Assembly (NCBI GenBank): GCA_015075105.1
Contig: JABTUZ010000001.1
Coordinates: forward strand, 248,001-312,000
Direction of reading: 5' to 3'
From: Leptospiraceae bacterium
Lineage (GTDB): Bacteria; Spirochaetota; Leptospiria; Leptospirales; Leptospiraceae
DNA: 64,000 nucleotides
The notes under the pieces were generated by a model. It was not told the DNA's origin and did no database searches. It saw nothing but the letters and a program-made list of their open reading frames with translations. Positions 1 through 10,307 of the stretch are shown one piece after another (the first letter of the stretch is position 1; each line of letters begins with the position of its first letter). Made by a program: the position numbers and the translations under genes.

Positions 1-54
1 CTCATTAATCAGTTCTGGAAAATTTCCTATTTTCATATAGCCATGATCTTGCAT
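1..54 (-). CDS. Possible 5' end of a CDS cut by the window edge
   Basis: An ATG on the minus strand at 54-52 opens a reading frame of 18 codons that runs off the left edge without a stop. It lies in the same direction as the antiporter gene that ends at 111, and 56 bases separate the two. There is no clear ribosome binding site and too little protein to identify, so this may be an open frame by chance. Confidence 0.25.
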   Translation of the reverse strand, partial: MQDHGYMKIGNFPELINE

Positions 55-110
55 TTCTAAATAAAGTCAATATTTATCTTTTTGGATGATATAGAATTGA
101 ACTTCTTTGA

Positions 111-2363
111 TTATCTATAAAATTTTTTAGGTGGTTTTAGAAGTAGTATCGAAGAATTTAACTCTTTCATCCATTCATTGTTCAGATTTTTCATCACCCT
201 CCAGTATTCCATATCGACAAGGGTAAGGTCATAATATTGAATATAGGAAGAGCTAAGTATATTATTGTGAATAATTCGTATAGGATTTATTTTTTTTCTT
301 TTAGAGTTGTAATGAAAAAACTTTTTTAATTTTTCTTTAGAAAAATCTTCATCGGGATTTTCAACCAATATAGAGATTTCGCTTTCACAATTAATGTAAT
401 ACCTTCCGGCAATTTCAAGAAGTGCGTCATTTTTCGGGTTATAGTAATGGAGAAGTATTTTTTTGGTTGATATAAATCCTTGATCTATAAAAACTCCCAC
501 TCCACAGTTTAGCTCACGTATGATTTCTCCTACCTTTCCACCTGTAACACTATCACCAAAAATTGTTCTTGCTGCACCCAGAAAAAGGAAGTTAGGCGAA
601 ATCTGATTTACGTATTTTGTAATATCTTTTTGTACGTCGATAGAAATTGAAAAAACAGGTCGAACTTTCAGGTCGAGTTCATTTGCAAGAGAAAGAATAG
701 GCGAGAAAAATTTTTCTTCTCTTTCGTTTATATTCTCCGTGGGAATTGCAGAATCGGAAGGTGGAGAAAAATGAAGTGCAAAAGCCCATTCTTTCTTTTT
801 TCGGTTGATGAGTCCGCTTATAAGTTTTATAAAAGAAATTCCTGATTCGGATGGACCAAAAGTAAAGGTAATTTTGAATTTTTTCTTGATAGTTTTGAGT
901 TTGTCTTTTTTTCTTTCAGGGAATAAATTTCTTTTTTGAATCCATGTAAGTAGAGGTCCTGTCATAAAAGTTGTAACAATTGCCATAATCACCATCATTG
1001 TGAATATAGAAGGGCTTAGAACTCCGAGGTCGTAACCAATATTCAAAATTATAAGCTCCATGAGTCCTCTGGTATTCATTAAAGCACCAAGTGAAAGTGA
1101 ATCTTTCCAATTCATTCCAGAATATTTTGCAGCGATAGAACTCCCTCCGAATTTTCCAAGAACAGCAACTGAAATTATCAGTAAAAGTGTAATCCAGTGA
1201 TCGCTTTCATTCAATAAATTGATTTGTGTTCTTAGTCCTGTGAAAACAAAAAATAGAGGTAAAAGAAAAGTCATGCTAATGTCTTCTAAGCGATCCGACA
1301 GTATTTTTCGGAATTTTGTCGATGCAGGCATCACGACTCCCGCAAGAAATGCACCGAATAGAGCGTGGATTCCAATCATTTCTGTAAACAAAGCAGAGGA
1401 AAAAAGTAGGACCAGAACTGCCGACATGACTCCTTTTCCTAAAATTTCTCTGGAAGCATAAATAGACCCCATTCTACTCAAAAGTGGTTGAATAAAATAA
1501 ATCATTATACCGATATAGATCATGGAAAGGACGATAGTTGTCATCGCAGTAAGAATTGTTCCTGTCTGTACTACAGTTACAACAACAGCAAGTGCGCACC
1601 AAGCGGTGATGTCATCAACTGCAGCGCAAGTCAATGCCATCGTACCGAGCTTTGACTTAATAAGCCCTCTTTCTTGAATGATTCTTGCCAATACCGGGAA
1701 AGCAGTGATACTCATGGCAATTCCCATAAATAAAGAGAAAGACGAAAAATAAATATTTCTTGGTGCATACTTTTCAAACAAGAAGATTGAAGTGAATGAG
1801 CCTAAAAGAAATGGAATTACTACACTTGCATGACTTGTAAATATGGCAGCCTCTGTTTTTGCTTTGATTTGATGCAGGTCGAGCTCCATTCCGATGATGA
1901 ACATGAAAAAAATAAGACCTATTTGACTTAAAATTTGGAGTTGCTTTAATGATTCTGTAGAAAATACAATTGCACTCAATTCTGGAAAAACTAAACCGAA
2001 AAAAGAAGGACCTAATAAAATTCCGGCAAGAATTTCACCAATCACCATTGGTTGTCCGATTTTTCTGAAAAACATTCCGCAAAGTCTTGAAAATAGAATG
2101 ATCAAGATTACTTGAACAAGTAAAAGCGGAAGAGGGAGGTTGACTAAATTTTTTATTTCTTTAAATGAAAAGCTCTTACTTTTCTCGGATTGAACTTCAT
2201 TGATGGAATTTGAGTCTTGGTTGTTTGTTTTAGTGTTGAAATTTTGAGTGTTTTGTGACTCTAAATTTTTTCCATATTTTAATATAAAAAATATTCCAAA
2301 TCCAAAAACTACAAGCATGGTAATATACGCAAAATAGTTAGTTTTTAGATTTAGAATTCTCAT
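111..2363 (-). CDS. Kef/NapA-type cation:proton antiporter (CPA2 family)
   Basis: The 750-residue membrane protein probably exchanges Na+ or K+ for protons across the inner membrane. A first membrane segment lies near residues 13-29, followed by a polar Asn/Ser-rich stretch to about residue 70. The antiporter core follows at about 75-480, with the family-typical GEILAGILLGPSFFG segment, a long run of hydrophobic helices, and an AAVDDITAW motif carrying the paired aspartates expected in CPA2 exchangers. The C-terminal 270 residues are soluble and may be regulatory; they do not look like a standard TrkA-N domain. The N-terminal extra helix with its polar linker is longer than in most family members. 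A short TCTCTA/TAGAGA hairpin lies just upstream of the start. The transported ion cannot be read from the sequence. Confidence 0.85.
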   Translation of the reverse strand: MRILNLKTNYFAYITMLVVFGFGIFFILKYGKNLESQNTQNFNTKTNNQDSNSINEVQSEKSKSFSFKEIKNLVNLPLPLLLVQVILIILFSRLCGMFFRKIGQPMVIGEILAGILLGPSFFGLVFPELSAIVFSTESLKQLQILSQIGLIFFMFIIGMELDLHQIKAKTEAAIFTSHASVVIPFLLGSFTSIFLFEKYAPRNIYFSSFSLFMGIAMSITAFPVLARIIQERGLIKSKLGTMALTCAAVDDITAWCALAVVVTVVQTGTILTAMTTIVLSMIYIGIMIYFIQPLLSRMGSIYASREILGKGVMSAVLVLLFSSALFTEMIGIHALFGAFLAGVVMPASTKFRKILSDRLEDISMTFLLPLFFVFTGLRTQINLLNESDHWITLLLIISVAVLGKFGGSSIAAKYSGMNWKDSLSLGALMNTRGLMELIILNIGYDLGVLSPSIFTMMVIMAIVTTFMTGPLLTWIQKRNLFPERKKDKLKTIKKKFKITFTFGPSESGISFIKLISGLINRKKKEWAFALHFSPPSDSAIPTENINEREEKFFSPILSLANELDLKVRPVFSISIDVQKDITKYVNQISPNFLFLGAARTIFGDSVTGGKVGEIIRELNCGVGVFIDQGFISTKKILLHYYNPKNDALLEIAGRYYINCESEISILVENPDEDFSKEKLKKFFHYNSKRKKINPIRIIHNNILSSSYIQYYDLTLVDMEYWRVMKNLNNEWMKELNSSILLLKPPKKFYR

Positions 2364-2450
2364 ATATATTTTCTATCTCTATTTTTATAGAGAAGTAATA
2401 AATTTCTATTGTCTTAGAAAGTATTTTTCAATAAAGCTGTCTTTCTATAT

Positions 2451-3863
2451 TCAATAGGCTTCTACTTCAGATACTAATTTTGCTAAAGTTCCTTTTGCAT
2501 CCCCAAAAAGCATTTTAGTTTTTGCGTCATAAAACAATTCATTATCAATTCCTGCATACCCTGCGTTCATACTTCTTTTCATAACTATGATATTTTTTGC
2601 ATTGTCAACATCCAGAATAGGCATTCCATAAATTGGGCTTTGCGGGTTGTTTCTTGCAGCAGGGTTTACTACGTCGTTGGCTCCGATTACGAGAACTACA
2701 TCAGTTTGAGAAAACTGTGGATTGATTTCGTCCATCTCTAATAGTTTAGGATAAGGCACATCTGCCTCTGCAAGTAAAACATTCATGTGACCGGGCATCC
2801 TTCCAGCTACAGGATGAATCGCATAACTTACCTCTACTCCTTTTTCTTCGAGTAACTTATCCAATTGATGACAGGTGTGTTGTGCTTGTGCAACTGCAAG
2901 TCCATAACCCGGCACAATCACTACTTTTCTTGCGTTACTCATTAAAATTGCAGCATCCGTAATAGATACTTCTCTTACAGTAGTGTCTGTAGCCGAGCCA
3001 GAGCCTCCACCAGAAGAGCTTGCACCAAAACTGCCAAAAATCACATTGAATAGAGACCTATTCATCGCAGTGCACATCACAACTGTAAGGATTGTTCCGG
3101 CAGATCCGACAAGGATTCCACCTGTGAGCATTACCTTGCTGTTGTATAAAAACCCAGCAAATGCAGCAGCCATTCCTGTAAATGAATTCAATAGTGAAAT
3201 CACTACCGGCATGTCCGCTCCACCGATAGGGAGCACGAATAAGATTCCATAAAGAATAGATGCTCCAAACATATAGTAGAATAAATTCATGGCTTCTTGG
3301 GGGCTATTTTTAGCTAAAATAAAATACCCCAATACAAAGGTAGATACTAAAACGAGAAAGTTCACATATTTTTGTAAAGGGAAACCAACCGGTTTTTCTA
3401 TTGCCTTATACCCTTGTAGTTTTCCAAAAGCAATCATACTTCCTGAAAATGACACAGAGCCGATTAACATTCCGAGTAGAATTACGATTCCTGTGGTATT
3501 CATTAAACCGGATTGGATATCGGGGTGGTGGTTGAATTCCACTAAAGAAATTACAGCAGCACAGGCTCCCCCCATACCGTTAAACAAGCTAACCATCTGA
3601 GGCATAGCTTTCATGTTTACTTTTTTTGCAGAAACAGTGCCTAGGATTGTACCGATTGCAAGTGCAGAAATAATATAGATATAGTTTTCTGATTTTACGG
3701 TGCTTACGAACATGGTAAGTATTATTGCAAGCCCCATACCGAGTGCAGCCAGCCAGTTCCCTTTTCTTGCAGAATCCGGGTGTGAAAGCATTTTTAAACC
3801 AATTACAAAAGATACAGAAGCAAAAAGATAGGCTAATTCAATTAAAGGTGTGTTCATATTCAT
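2451..3863 (-). CDS. pntB: NAD(P) transhydrogenase subunit beta
   Basis: PntB is the membrane and NADP(H)-binding subunit of proton-translocating transhydrogenase, which uses the proton gradient to reduce NADP+ with NADH. The 470-residue length is normal. Residues 1-280 form about nine hydrophobic helices (the dII domain). A Ser/Gly-rich linker near 283-293 leads to the dIII NADP-binding domain, with VPGYGLAVAQAQH, AGRMPGHMNVLLAEA and a late GANDVVNPAA segment typical of the family. The start codon overlaps the pntAB stop by ATGA, so translation is probably coupled. It is the last gene of a pntAA-pntAB-pntB operon, the split-alpha arrangement known from Rhodospirillum-type enzymes. Confidence 0.96.
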   Translation of the reverse strand: MNMNTPLIELAYLFASVSFVIGLKMLSHPDSARKGNWLAALGMGLAIILTMFVSTVKSENYIYIISALAIGTILGTVSAKKVNMKAMPQMVSLFNGMGGACAAVISLVEFNHHPDIQSGLMNTTGIVILLGMLIGSVSFSGSMIAFGKLQGYKAIEKPVGFPLQKYVNFLVLVSTFVLGYFILAKNSPQEAMNLFYYMFGASILYGILFVLPIGGADMPVVISLLNSFTGMAAAFAGFLYNSKVMLTGGILVGSAGTILTVVMCTAMNRSLFNVIFGSFGASSSGGGSGSATDTTVREVSITDAAILMSNARKVVIVPGYGLAVAQAQHTCHQLDKLLEEKGVEVSYAIHPVAGRMPGHMNVLLAEADVPYPKLLEMDEINPQFSQTDVVLVIGANDVVNPAARNNPQSPIYGMPILDVDNAKNIIVMKRSMNAGYAGIDNELFYDAKTKMLFGDAKGTLAKLVSEVEAY

Positions 3864-4180
3864 TTCTTTACCTTGGATTTTTTCTTAAACATTTCGAGCA
3901 TTCTATCAGTAACTACAAAACCTCCAACAACGTTTAGAGTGCCGAGTATCACTGCTAAAAAACCGAGTACTATGGCAAAAGTATTGTCGCTCTCAGCACT
4001 TCCCATGACTAAAATGGCACCAACTATTACTACCCCGTGAATCGCATTGGCTCCACTCATTAAAGGAGTGTGAAGTACTGCGGGTACTTTTGAAATTACT
4101 TCTACTCCAACAAAAATAGACAGTATTACAAAATAAATCATGTTCAAATTGTCTAAAAAAAATTTTGATAGTTCTTCCAT
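3860..4180 (-). CDS. pntAB: NAD(P) transhydrogenase subunit alpha part 2 (membrane part)
   Basis: This 106-residue protein has three or four hydrophobic helices. It corresponds to the C-terminal membrane segment of the one-piece PntA of E. coli. The conserved HTPLMSGANAIHGVV segment and the GFVVTDRMLEMF ending are characteristic of the family. It lies 9 bases after pntAA and overlaps pntB by four bases (ATGA), which supports one transcript for all three subunits. The C-terminus is lysine-rich, as expected for a cytoplasmic tail. Confidence 0.96.
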   Translation of the reverse strand: MEELSKFFLDNLNMIYFVILSIFVGVEVISKVPAVLHTPLMSGANAIHGVVIVGAILVMGSAESDNTFAIVLGFLAVILGTLNVVGGFVVTDRMLEMFKKKSKVKK

Positions 4181-4189
4181 GTCTTCTCC

Positions 4190-5314
4190 TTATTTTTTGA
4201 GTGCTTCGAGAGTTGGCGCATGACGTATTTGACCGTTATGCGAAATACATGTTCCCGAAACAATTTCATCTTCTAAATTCAATTGAATCTTTCCGTCTTT
4301 AGTCATATTTTTCAAAAAATTCAAAATATTTTTTCCGAACATTTTACTTGCATCAATTGGCACTGTACCTTGCAAATTGGAATCCCCTACAATGGTTACA
4401 CCATTTTCAAGAATTGTTTTTTTATCTTGGGTGAGTTCACAGTTCCCACCCATCACAGATGCCAAATCAATTATGACTGATCCGGGTCTCATTTCTTTTA
4501 TCATTTCTTTTGTAATGAGCACCGGAGCTTTTTTCCCAGGTATCAGAGCAGTGGTAATAATAATATCTGACTTTATTGCAGATTTGTGGATTGCTTCTTT
4601 CTGGCGTTTTTTATAATCTTCGCTTTGCTCAACTGCATAACCACCGGCTTTAGTAGCGTCTGCTGCGCCCTCTACTTCTACAAATCTTCCTCCAAGACTT
4701 TGAACTTGCTCTTTCACTTCAGGTCTTGTGTCAAATACCTCTACAACTGCCCCAAGCCTTCTTGCAGTAGCGATTGCTTGTAAGCCTGCAACACCTGCTC
4801 CTATAATCAACATTTTCGCAGGCGCTATTGTTCCGGCAGCTGTGGTGAGCATCGGAAAAAATCTAGGATAAAGACCGGCTGCCAAAAGCACTGCTTTGTA
4901 TCCTGCAATTGTACTTTGAGAAGATAGTACATCCATACTCTGACCACGAGTGATTCTAGGAATTGCATCCAAACTAAATACAGTGACTTTTTTTTCTGAA
5001 AGCTCTTGAATCAGTGTTGAATTGATTACTGGTTGAAGGATCGACATAAAAAACTGCCCATTTTTTAAAAGAGAAGTTTCTTCTTTTGTCGGCAGATTTA
5101 TTTTTAATACAAATTCAGCACTGTCGAAAATTTCTTTTTTCCCGACAAGTTTTGCACCCACATCCGAGTATTTTTTATCAGGGTAATTGCACCCTTCTGA
5201 AGCCTTATTTTCTACAAGAACTGAATGACCAGATTTAATAAGAGTCTCAACTTCTTCGGGGAGCATGACGACTCTTCTTTCGTCTTCAGATTCTTTTAAT
5301 ATTCCAAAAATCAT
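4190..5314 (-). CDS. pntAA: NAD(P) transhydrogenase subunit alpha part 1 (NAD-binding)
   Basis: PntAA is the soluble dI subunit that binds NAD(H) and docks onto the PntB dIII domain. The 374-residue protein starts with the family signature FGILKESEDERRVVMLP. A Rossmann segment near residue 170 reads MLIIGAGVAGLQAIATARRLGA, and the mobile-loop region follows at about 225-250. It resembles alanine dehydrogenase in fold, but the operon partners and the DTRPEVKEQVQSLGG segment identify it as transhydrogenase. It is the first gene of the pnt operon. Two direct repeats with AGAATTCT palindromes lie 34-61 bases upstream and may be an operator. Confidence 0.96.
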   Translation of the reverse strand: MIFGILKESEDERRVVMLPEEVETLIKSGHSVLVENKASEGCNYPDKKYSDVGAKLVGKKEIFDSAEFVLKINLPTKEETSLLKNGQFFMSILQPVINSTLIQELSEKKVTVFSLDAIPRITRGQSMDVLSSQSTIAGYKAVLLAAGLYPRFFPMLTTAAGTIAPAKMLIIGAGVAGLQAIATARRLGAVVEVFDTRPEVKEQVQSLGGRFVEVEGAADATKAGGYAVEQSEDYKKRQKEAIHKSAIKSDIIITTALIPGKKAPVLITKEMIKEMRPGSVIIDLASVMGGNCELTQDKKTILENGVTIVGDSNLQGTVPIDASKMFGKNILNFLKNMTKDGKIQLNLEDEIVSGTCISHNGQIRHAPTLEALKK

Positions 5315-5347
5315 TTCTGTTATTCTCCCTTCTGTAACCTTTTTAAA

Positions 5348-5375
5348 ATAAGAATTCTAATCAATAAGAATTCTA
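5348..5375. promoter_or_regulatory. Two direct repeats ATAAGAATTCTA upstream of pntAA
   Basis: The identical 12-mer ATAAGAATTCTA occurs at 5348-5359 and 5364-5375, 16 bases apart start to start. Each copy holds the perfect palindrome AGAATTCT. The pair lies 34-61 bases before the pntAA start codon in the promoter region. Regular spacing and palindromic half-sites suggest a regulator binding site, but the regulator is unknown and AT-rich chance repetition cannot be excluded. Confidence 0.35.
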
Positions 5376-5517
5376 TTGTGTACTTACAAAAAAACTTGGA
5401 TGTTCTATATTTTTTAAATCTTTGATGCACCTATTTATATCTTTTTTCTTGGAAAGAATTTTCTCTATTTTGATATTTTGCTTTTATAAAAAAACTAAAG
5501 CACATGAGTCTTCGAGT

Positions 5518-5931
5518 TTAAGGAATCAAGTTGACTTTATATTTTTCAGCCATCTTCTTTAATTGCTCATCAGGTATGTCGTGAATATTTTTTCCATTGT
5601 GTCTATTTTCTACCGTAACTACAAAAATATTGTAATCGTATTTGGAAGCCAAATGGAAGTAAGCCACCATCTCCCGTTCGGTTATAAATGTGTTATCAAC
5701 AAAAATTTTTTTCATTTTGGATTGCAGGGCTGATTCAGTTTTATTTTCGCAATCTGAATAAGCTAAATGATTTTTCAAATAATCGAAAGAATACTCTTTT
5801 GTAACAGGGTTTGTAAAATAGTCATCAATAGAAAATACGGGGTATTTCCCGTTTTCGCTCAATATTCTTGAAAGCGTGGACTTACCGCAGCCAGGAAGTC
5901 CACGAAGTAGAATCAAGGAGTTTTTCTCCAA
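5518..5931 (-). CDS. Small P-loop kinase of the N4BP2/T4 PNK-like type
   Basis: The 137-residue protein has a Walker A motif GLPGCGKST at residues 11-19, then SIDDYF and a VDNTFIT segment. In NEDD4-binding-protein-2-like ATPases these correspond to the substrate-binding DDY/F region and the VDNT motif. The C-terminus reads NRHNGKNIHDIPDEQLKKM, a pattern seen in the same family. The predicted role is phosphorylation of a nucleic acid end or small molecule; the substrate is unknown. The start codon lies 5 bases after the stop of nrdJ, so both genes are almost certainly on one transcript. That pairing may be positional rather than functional. Confidence 0.7.
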   Translation of the reverse strand: MEKNSLILLRGLPGCGKSTLSRILSENGKYPVFSIDDYFTNPVTKEYSFDYLKNHLAYSDCENKTESALQSKMKKIFVDNTFITEREMVAYFHLASKYDYNIFVVTVENRHNGKNIHDIPDEQLKKMAEKYKVNLIP

Positions 5932-5936
5932 AAATT

Positions 5937-8900
5937 TTAACTACAGCCGGTTGTAGATCCGCAAGAAATACATTTCAAACAAGAGCCATTTCTAACCATT
6001 TGAAAAGATCCGCACTCCAAGCAAGAGTCTCCGGTGTAGCCCTTGATTCTTGCCTCTTCTTTTGAAGATGATTCTGAAGATACCGCAACTTTTGCAGTAA
6101 GAACCTCTGCTCTTGCGATTACCTCAGTTACAGAAAGTGGAGTTGGAGTAAATGTTTTCACGGAAGTCGGCGTGACCGTACTTTCATTAATTTCTTTTGT
6201 GATTACGGTAGATTGCAGAGAAGAGTCTGTGCCCACTGTTTGGGGCTTACTTCTTCCTATTTCATCTCCTCGCAGATCTTCTGGAGAGACTTGTGCAAGG
6301 TCGTATCTTCCGAGATAGGTAATTGCAAGCTCTCTGAAAATATAATCTATCACAGATGTGCCCATCTTTATATGTTGATTTCCAGAAACAATCCCATTAG
6401 GCTCAAATTTAAAGAAAGTGAATGCTTCTACAAATTCTTCTAAAGGAACCCCGTGTTGCAGTCCAAGCGAAATGGAAATTGCAAATGCGTTCATTAGGCT
6501 TCTAAACGCTGCACCTTCTTTGTGCATGTCTATAAAAATTTCTCCGAGCTGGCCGTCTTCGTATTCACCTGTTCTTAGGTAAACCTTGTGTCCTCCGACC
6601 ATTGCTTTTTGTGTGTAGCCTGCCCTTCTTGTAGGAAGTTTTCTTCTTTGAGATAAGTACCGATAAATAATTTTTTCGGTTACTTTTACAGCTTCTTCTT
6701 TTTTCTCTTCCGACTTTGGAATTTCAGAATCTTCAAAGTTTAAAATTTCCAATACAGAATTTAAAGGTTGAGAAAGTTTGGATCCGTCTCTATAGAGTGC
6801 ATTTGCTTTGATCATCAATTTCCAGCTTAAATTATACGCATCTTTTACGTGGTCTATGGTGGCGTTTTCTGGAAGATTGATCGTTTTAGAAATCGCTCCA
6901 CTGATGAATGGTTGGGCTGCTGCCATAATTTTTATATGGGATTCATAAGAGAGGTATCTTTTTCCATATCTTCCGCATTTGTTTGCACAATCAAAAACAG
7001 GGTAATCTTTTTCTTTTAAGAAAGGTGCATTCTCTACAGTCATAGTGCCGCAAACATAGTCATTCGCCTGACGTATTTCTTCTTTGGTAAATCCTATAAA
7101 TTCCAATAAGTTGAAACTTAAAGAATTCATTTCTTCTAAAGGAACTTTCAGAGTTTTTGTTAAAAATTCTTCACCAAGTAAAAATTTATTGAATGCAAAA
7201 TTCAGATCAAACACAAGAGGCAATTCTTTTTCTATTTTTCCTAATACCTCGTTTGTGAAACCTTTTTCTTTTAAGCTCTGAGTATTTATGAAAGGTGCTC
7301 CGTTTAGAGTAGCGTAGCCCTTGCAGTAGTTTACAATCGCTTCTATTTCTGATTGAGAATAACCCAATTTTTTTAAAGCGGGTGGGACGGATTGATTGAT
7401 AATTTTAAAATATCCTCCTCCAGCCAATTTTTTGTACTTCACTAATGCGTAATCAGGCTCAATCCCGGTAGTATCGCAGTCCATTACAAGACCGATTGTG
7501 CCTGTGGGTGCAATTACTGTGACTTGGGCATTTCTAAATCCGTATTTTTCACCGAGTTCGAGTGCCTTGTCAGAATCTTCTTTTGCTGCCTGTAGCAAGT
7601 AACCGGGGCAATTAGACGAATCAATTCCAACAGGAACAATAGTCAATCCTTCGTATTCTTCTGCGGATGCGTTATACGCTGCTCTTCTGTGGTTTCGGAT
7701 TACTTTTAACATCTGAGATTTATTTTTTTCGTATCCGCTAAAAGTCCCGAGCTTGGATGCTATTTCGGCAGAGGTGGAGTAGGCAGTCATGTGCATTATA
7801 CTCGTGATCGCACCTGTAATTCCCATAGCCTCTTTAGAGTCGTAAGGTACTCCAAGAACCATTAGGACTGATCCGAGGTTTGCGTAACCAAGTCCTAGTG
7901 TTCTAAATTTATAGGAAAGCTCTGCAATTTCTTTGGATGGAAACTGAGCCATAGTGACAGATATTTCTAAAATCAAAGTCCAGATTCTGCACAAGTATCT
8001 AAATGACTCTACATCGAATTGGTAGCTTTCAAAATTGATAAATTTCTGTAGGTTGGCAGAAGCTAAGTTGCATGCAGTATTGTCCAAGAACATATATTCC
8101 GAGCAAGGATTAGAGGCTTTTATTTCCCCATCTTCCGGGCAAGTGTGCCATTCGTTAATTGTTGTGTGGTATTGTGTGCCGGGGTCTGCACTCGACCAAG
8201 CTGCATAAGAAATTCTATCCCAAAGCTCTCTTGCCCTAAGCACTTTAATAGGCTTAGGCTCTCTTTTCTCTTTTTTAGATTTTTCTAATTCAGTTCTATT
8301 GTATAAATTCCAAGAAGTGTCTTTTTCTACTGCATCCATAAATTCATTTGTAACTCGAATAGAATTGTTGCTATTCTGACCGGATACAGTGTTGTAAGCA
8401 TCTGACTGCCAGTCGGTCGTCAATTCTTCAAAAAGTATTTCTGTAAAACCTTGCTCTGCAAGATCAATCACCCTTTTAATGTAGTTATCTGGTACAAATA
8501 CAGACCTTGCTTCTCGAATCGCTTCTCGTAAAATCGGGTTTTTATTTGGTAGAAATCTTTCTTTTTCGTTTTCTTTTGGAGTAAAATCAAAGCAAGATTT
8601 CATCACCTTGTTTAAGGCTCGATTGTTGTGGATAGAGCCTGTTACGAGTGATGCTACTTTTTTTTCTTCTTTTACTTTCCATTCTATAAATTCTTCGATG
8701 TCCGGGTGGTCCAAATCTAAACAAACCATTTTGGCTGCCCTTCTTGTAGTTCCACCGGATTTAATTGCACCTGCCGCTCTGTCCCCAATTTTTAAAAAAC
8801 TCATAAGACCAGAGCTTTTTCCCCCACCGGATAGAGGCTCATTTTCTCCCCTTAAATTGGAAAAATTAGTTCCTGTCCCGGAGCCATATTTGAAGAGTCT

Positions 8901-9566
8901 TGCTTCTCTCACCCATAAGTCCATTATCCCACCCTCGTTTACGAGGTCGTCGTCAACGCTTTGAATAAAACAAGCGTGTGGTTGAGGGTGCTCATAAGAA
9001 GAGTTAGACTTGGTTAGTTTACCTGATTTAGGATCTACGTAGTAGTGCCCTTGAGATTTGCCGTCGATTCCATAAGCCCAGTGAAGACCAGTGTTGAACC
9101 ACTGTGGAGAATTTGGAGCGGCCATCTGGCTTGCAAGAGTATAAATAGTTTCTTCGTAAAAAATACGTGCACTCTCTTCATTGGAAAAATACCCGTACTT
9201 ATACCCCCAATAGGTCCAACAACCGGCAAGCCTGTGAAACACCTGTCTTGAGTCATTTTCACCAATAGTCCTGTCTTCCGGGTTTAGGTTAGCCAACTTT
9301 TCTTCATCAGGGACAGACCTTTGCAGCCATTCAGGGATTCCTTTCTCCTCTATACGCTTTAAATACTTGGGAATTCCTCGCCTGCGAAAATATTTTTGGG
9401 CTAAAATATCGGTAGCCACCTGCGACCAAAAGGATGGAACTACAATGTCTTTGGCTTCAAACACTGTAGATCCGTCTGCATTTCCTATTTTTGAATTTTT
9501 AGTAGTCCATTCTATCCCCGGATATAAAGAATTAGAGTTTTTAGTAAAATGTTTGTTAAATTTCAT
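5937..9566 (-). CDS. nrdJ: Adenosylcobalamin-dependent (class II) ribonucleotide reductase
   Basis: NrdJ reduces ribonucleotides to deoxyribonucleotides using adenosylcobalamin as radical source, without a separate small subunit and independent of oxygen. The 1209-residue protein carries family segments throughout: [32 protein letters not shown], a catalytic-core NPCSEY motif with [11 protein letters not shown], and [22 protein letters not shown]. The C-terminal tail ends in a zinc-ribbon-like Cys set ([18 protein letters not shown], then SCGSTTGC) found in long NrdJ proteins. I see no cobalamin riboswitch and no NrdR box in the 527-base AT-rich region upstream. A GGTGG stretch about 12 bases before the ATG may be the ribosome binding site. 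Confidence 0.96.
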   Translation of the reverse strand: MKFNKHFTKNSNSLYPGIEWTTKNSKIGNADGSTVFEAKDIVVPSFWSQVATDILAQKYFRRRGIPKYLKRIEEKGIPEWLQRSVPDEEKLANLNPEDRTIGENDSRQVFHRLAGCWTYWGYKYGYFSNEESARIFYEETIYTLASQMAAPNSPQWFNTGLHWAYGIDGKSQGHYYVDPKSGKLTKSNSSYEHPQPHACFIQSVDDDLVNEGGIMDLWVREARLFKYGSGTGTNFSNLRGENEPLSGGGKSSGLMSFLKIGDRAAGAIKSGGTTRRAAKMVCLDLDHPDIEEFIEWKVKEEKKVASLVTGSIHNNRALNKVMKSCFDFTPKENEKERFLPNKNPILREAIREARSVFVPDNYIKRVIDLAEQGFTEILFEELTTDWQSDAYNTVSGQNSNNSIRVTNEFMDAVEKDTSWNLYNRTELEKSKKEKREPKPIKVLRARELWDRISYAAWSSADPGTQYHTTINEWHTCPEDGEIKASNPCSEYMFLDNTACNLASANLQKFINFESYQFDVESFRYLCRIWTLILEISVTMAQFPSKEIAELSYKFRTLGLGYANLGSVLMVLGVPYDSKEAMGITGAITSIMHMTAYSTSAEIASKLGTFSGYEKNKSQMLKVIRNHRRAAYNASAEEYEGLTIVPVGIDSSNCPGYLLQAAKEDSDKALELGEKYGFRNAQVTVIAPTGTIGLVMDCDTTGIEPDYALVKYKKLAGGGYFKIINQSVPPALKKLGYSQSEIEAIVNYCKGYATLNGAPFINTQSLKEKGFTNEVLGKIEKELPLVFDLNFAFNKFLLGEEFLTKTLKVPLEEMNSLSFNLLEFIGFTKEEIRQANDYVCGTMTVENAPFLKEKDYPVFDCANKCGRYGKRYLSYESHIKIMAAAQPFISGAISKTINLPENATIDHVKDAYNLSWKLMIKANALYRDGSKLSQPLNSVLEILNFEDSEIPKSEEKKEEAVKVTEKIIYRYLSQRRKLPTRRAGYTQKAMVGGHKVYLRTGEYEDGQLGEIFIDMHKEGAAFRSLMNAFAISISLGLQHGVPLEEFVEAFTFFKFEPNGIVSGNQHIKMGTSVIDYIFRELAITYLGRYDLAQVSPEDLRGDEIGRSKPQTVGTDSSLQSTVITKEINESTVTPTSVKTFTPTPLSVTEVIARAEVLTAKVAVSSESSSKEEARIKGYTGDSCLECGSFQMVRNGSCLKCISCGSTTGCS

Positions 9567-10093
9567 TATAAATCACACCACCTGCGTAAGAAAACATAAG
9601 AATTATGTCTCTCAGTCTTTGCAAGAGAAAAGTTTTAAAAAATTTTATAAATTTTTATTTTTTTTTAAATTTTTTTTAGTCAAATCCTCGCAAAAAAAGC
9701 CTATTTTTCAATCAATGCATTTTTCTCAATTTTTTGCATAAAAACAAATAGTAAAAAATAAACAATTTGTGAAACTATTTTCAATCGGAAAAATCATGAA
9801 AATTCCAACTAAAACAGAAATTTTTTCAACTAACCTTTTGCTTTAGAAACCAAAATTATTTAATCTATAGAAGTACAAAATTCCCGAACTGTCCTAACTC
9901 AAGCTTGTTATAGTATTTGACTAATGAAATTTTGTAAAATACTTTCTATCTTAAAATTACAAAAAAAAGATTCAGCTACCTAAACAATTGATTTAAAACA
10001 AATCTTCTTTGGATTGTTGAATAAACGATCCATTTCACCTACAGTAAAAAGAATTGACAGTAATCTATTTAAAAAAATCCTTGAAATTGATAC
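9567..10093. other. AT-rich intergenic region between nrdJ and tRNA-Asn
   Basis: This 527-base stretch lies between the divergent nrdJ gene and tRNA-Asn. I find no open frame with a credible ribosome binding site. It holds poly-A/T runs and a TTGACA hexamer at 10054-10059 that could be the -35 element for the tRNA, although the -10 region is not convincing. Nothing resembles a cobalamin riboswitch core. Confidence 0.5.
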
Positions 10094-10167
<74 letters not shown>

Positions 10168-10307
10168 GTATTTTTATACGCCCTCAAAATTAGATTCAAT
10201 TCTGTGCTTAAAACACAATTCTTAACAAATACGAAATACAAGTGACAGAAATTCAGCGTATTTTATGTATATTCAAGGCAACAGCTAAAGGGAAATTTAT
10301 TAAATAA

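Noticed and set aside
8608-8964. 118-codon frame inside nrdJ on the opposite strand
   Set aside because: It is a shadow of a conserved gene and shows no protein-like features of its own.
9567-10093. Cobalamin riboswitch controlling nrdJ
   Set aside because: The upstream region is poly-A/T-rich and lacks the conserved B12-box and any stable GC-containing stems.
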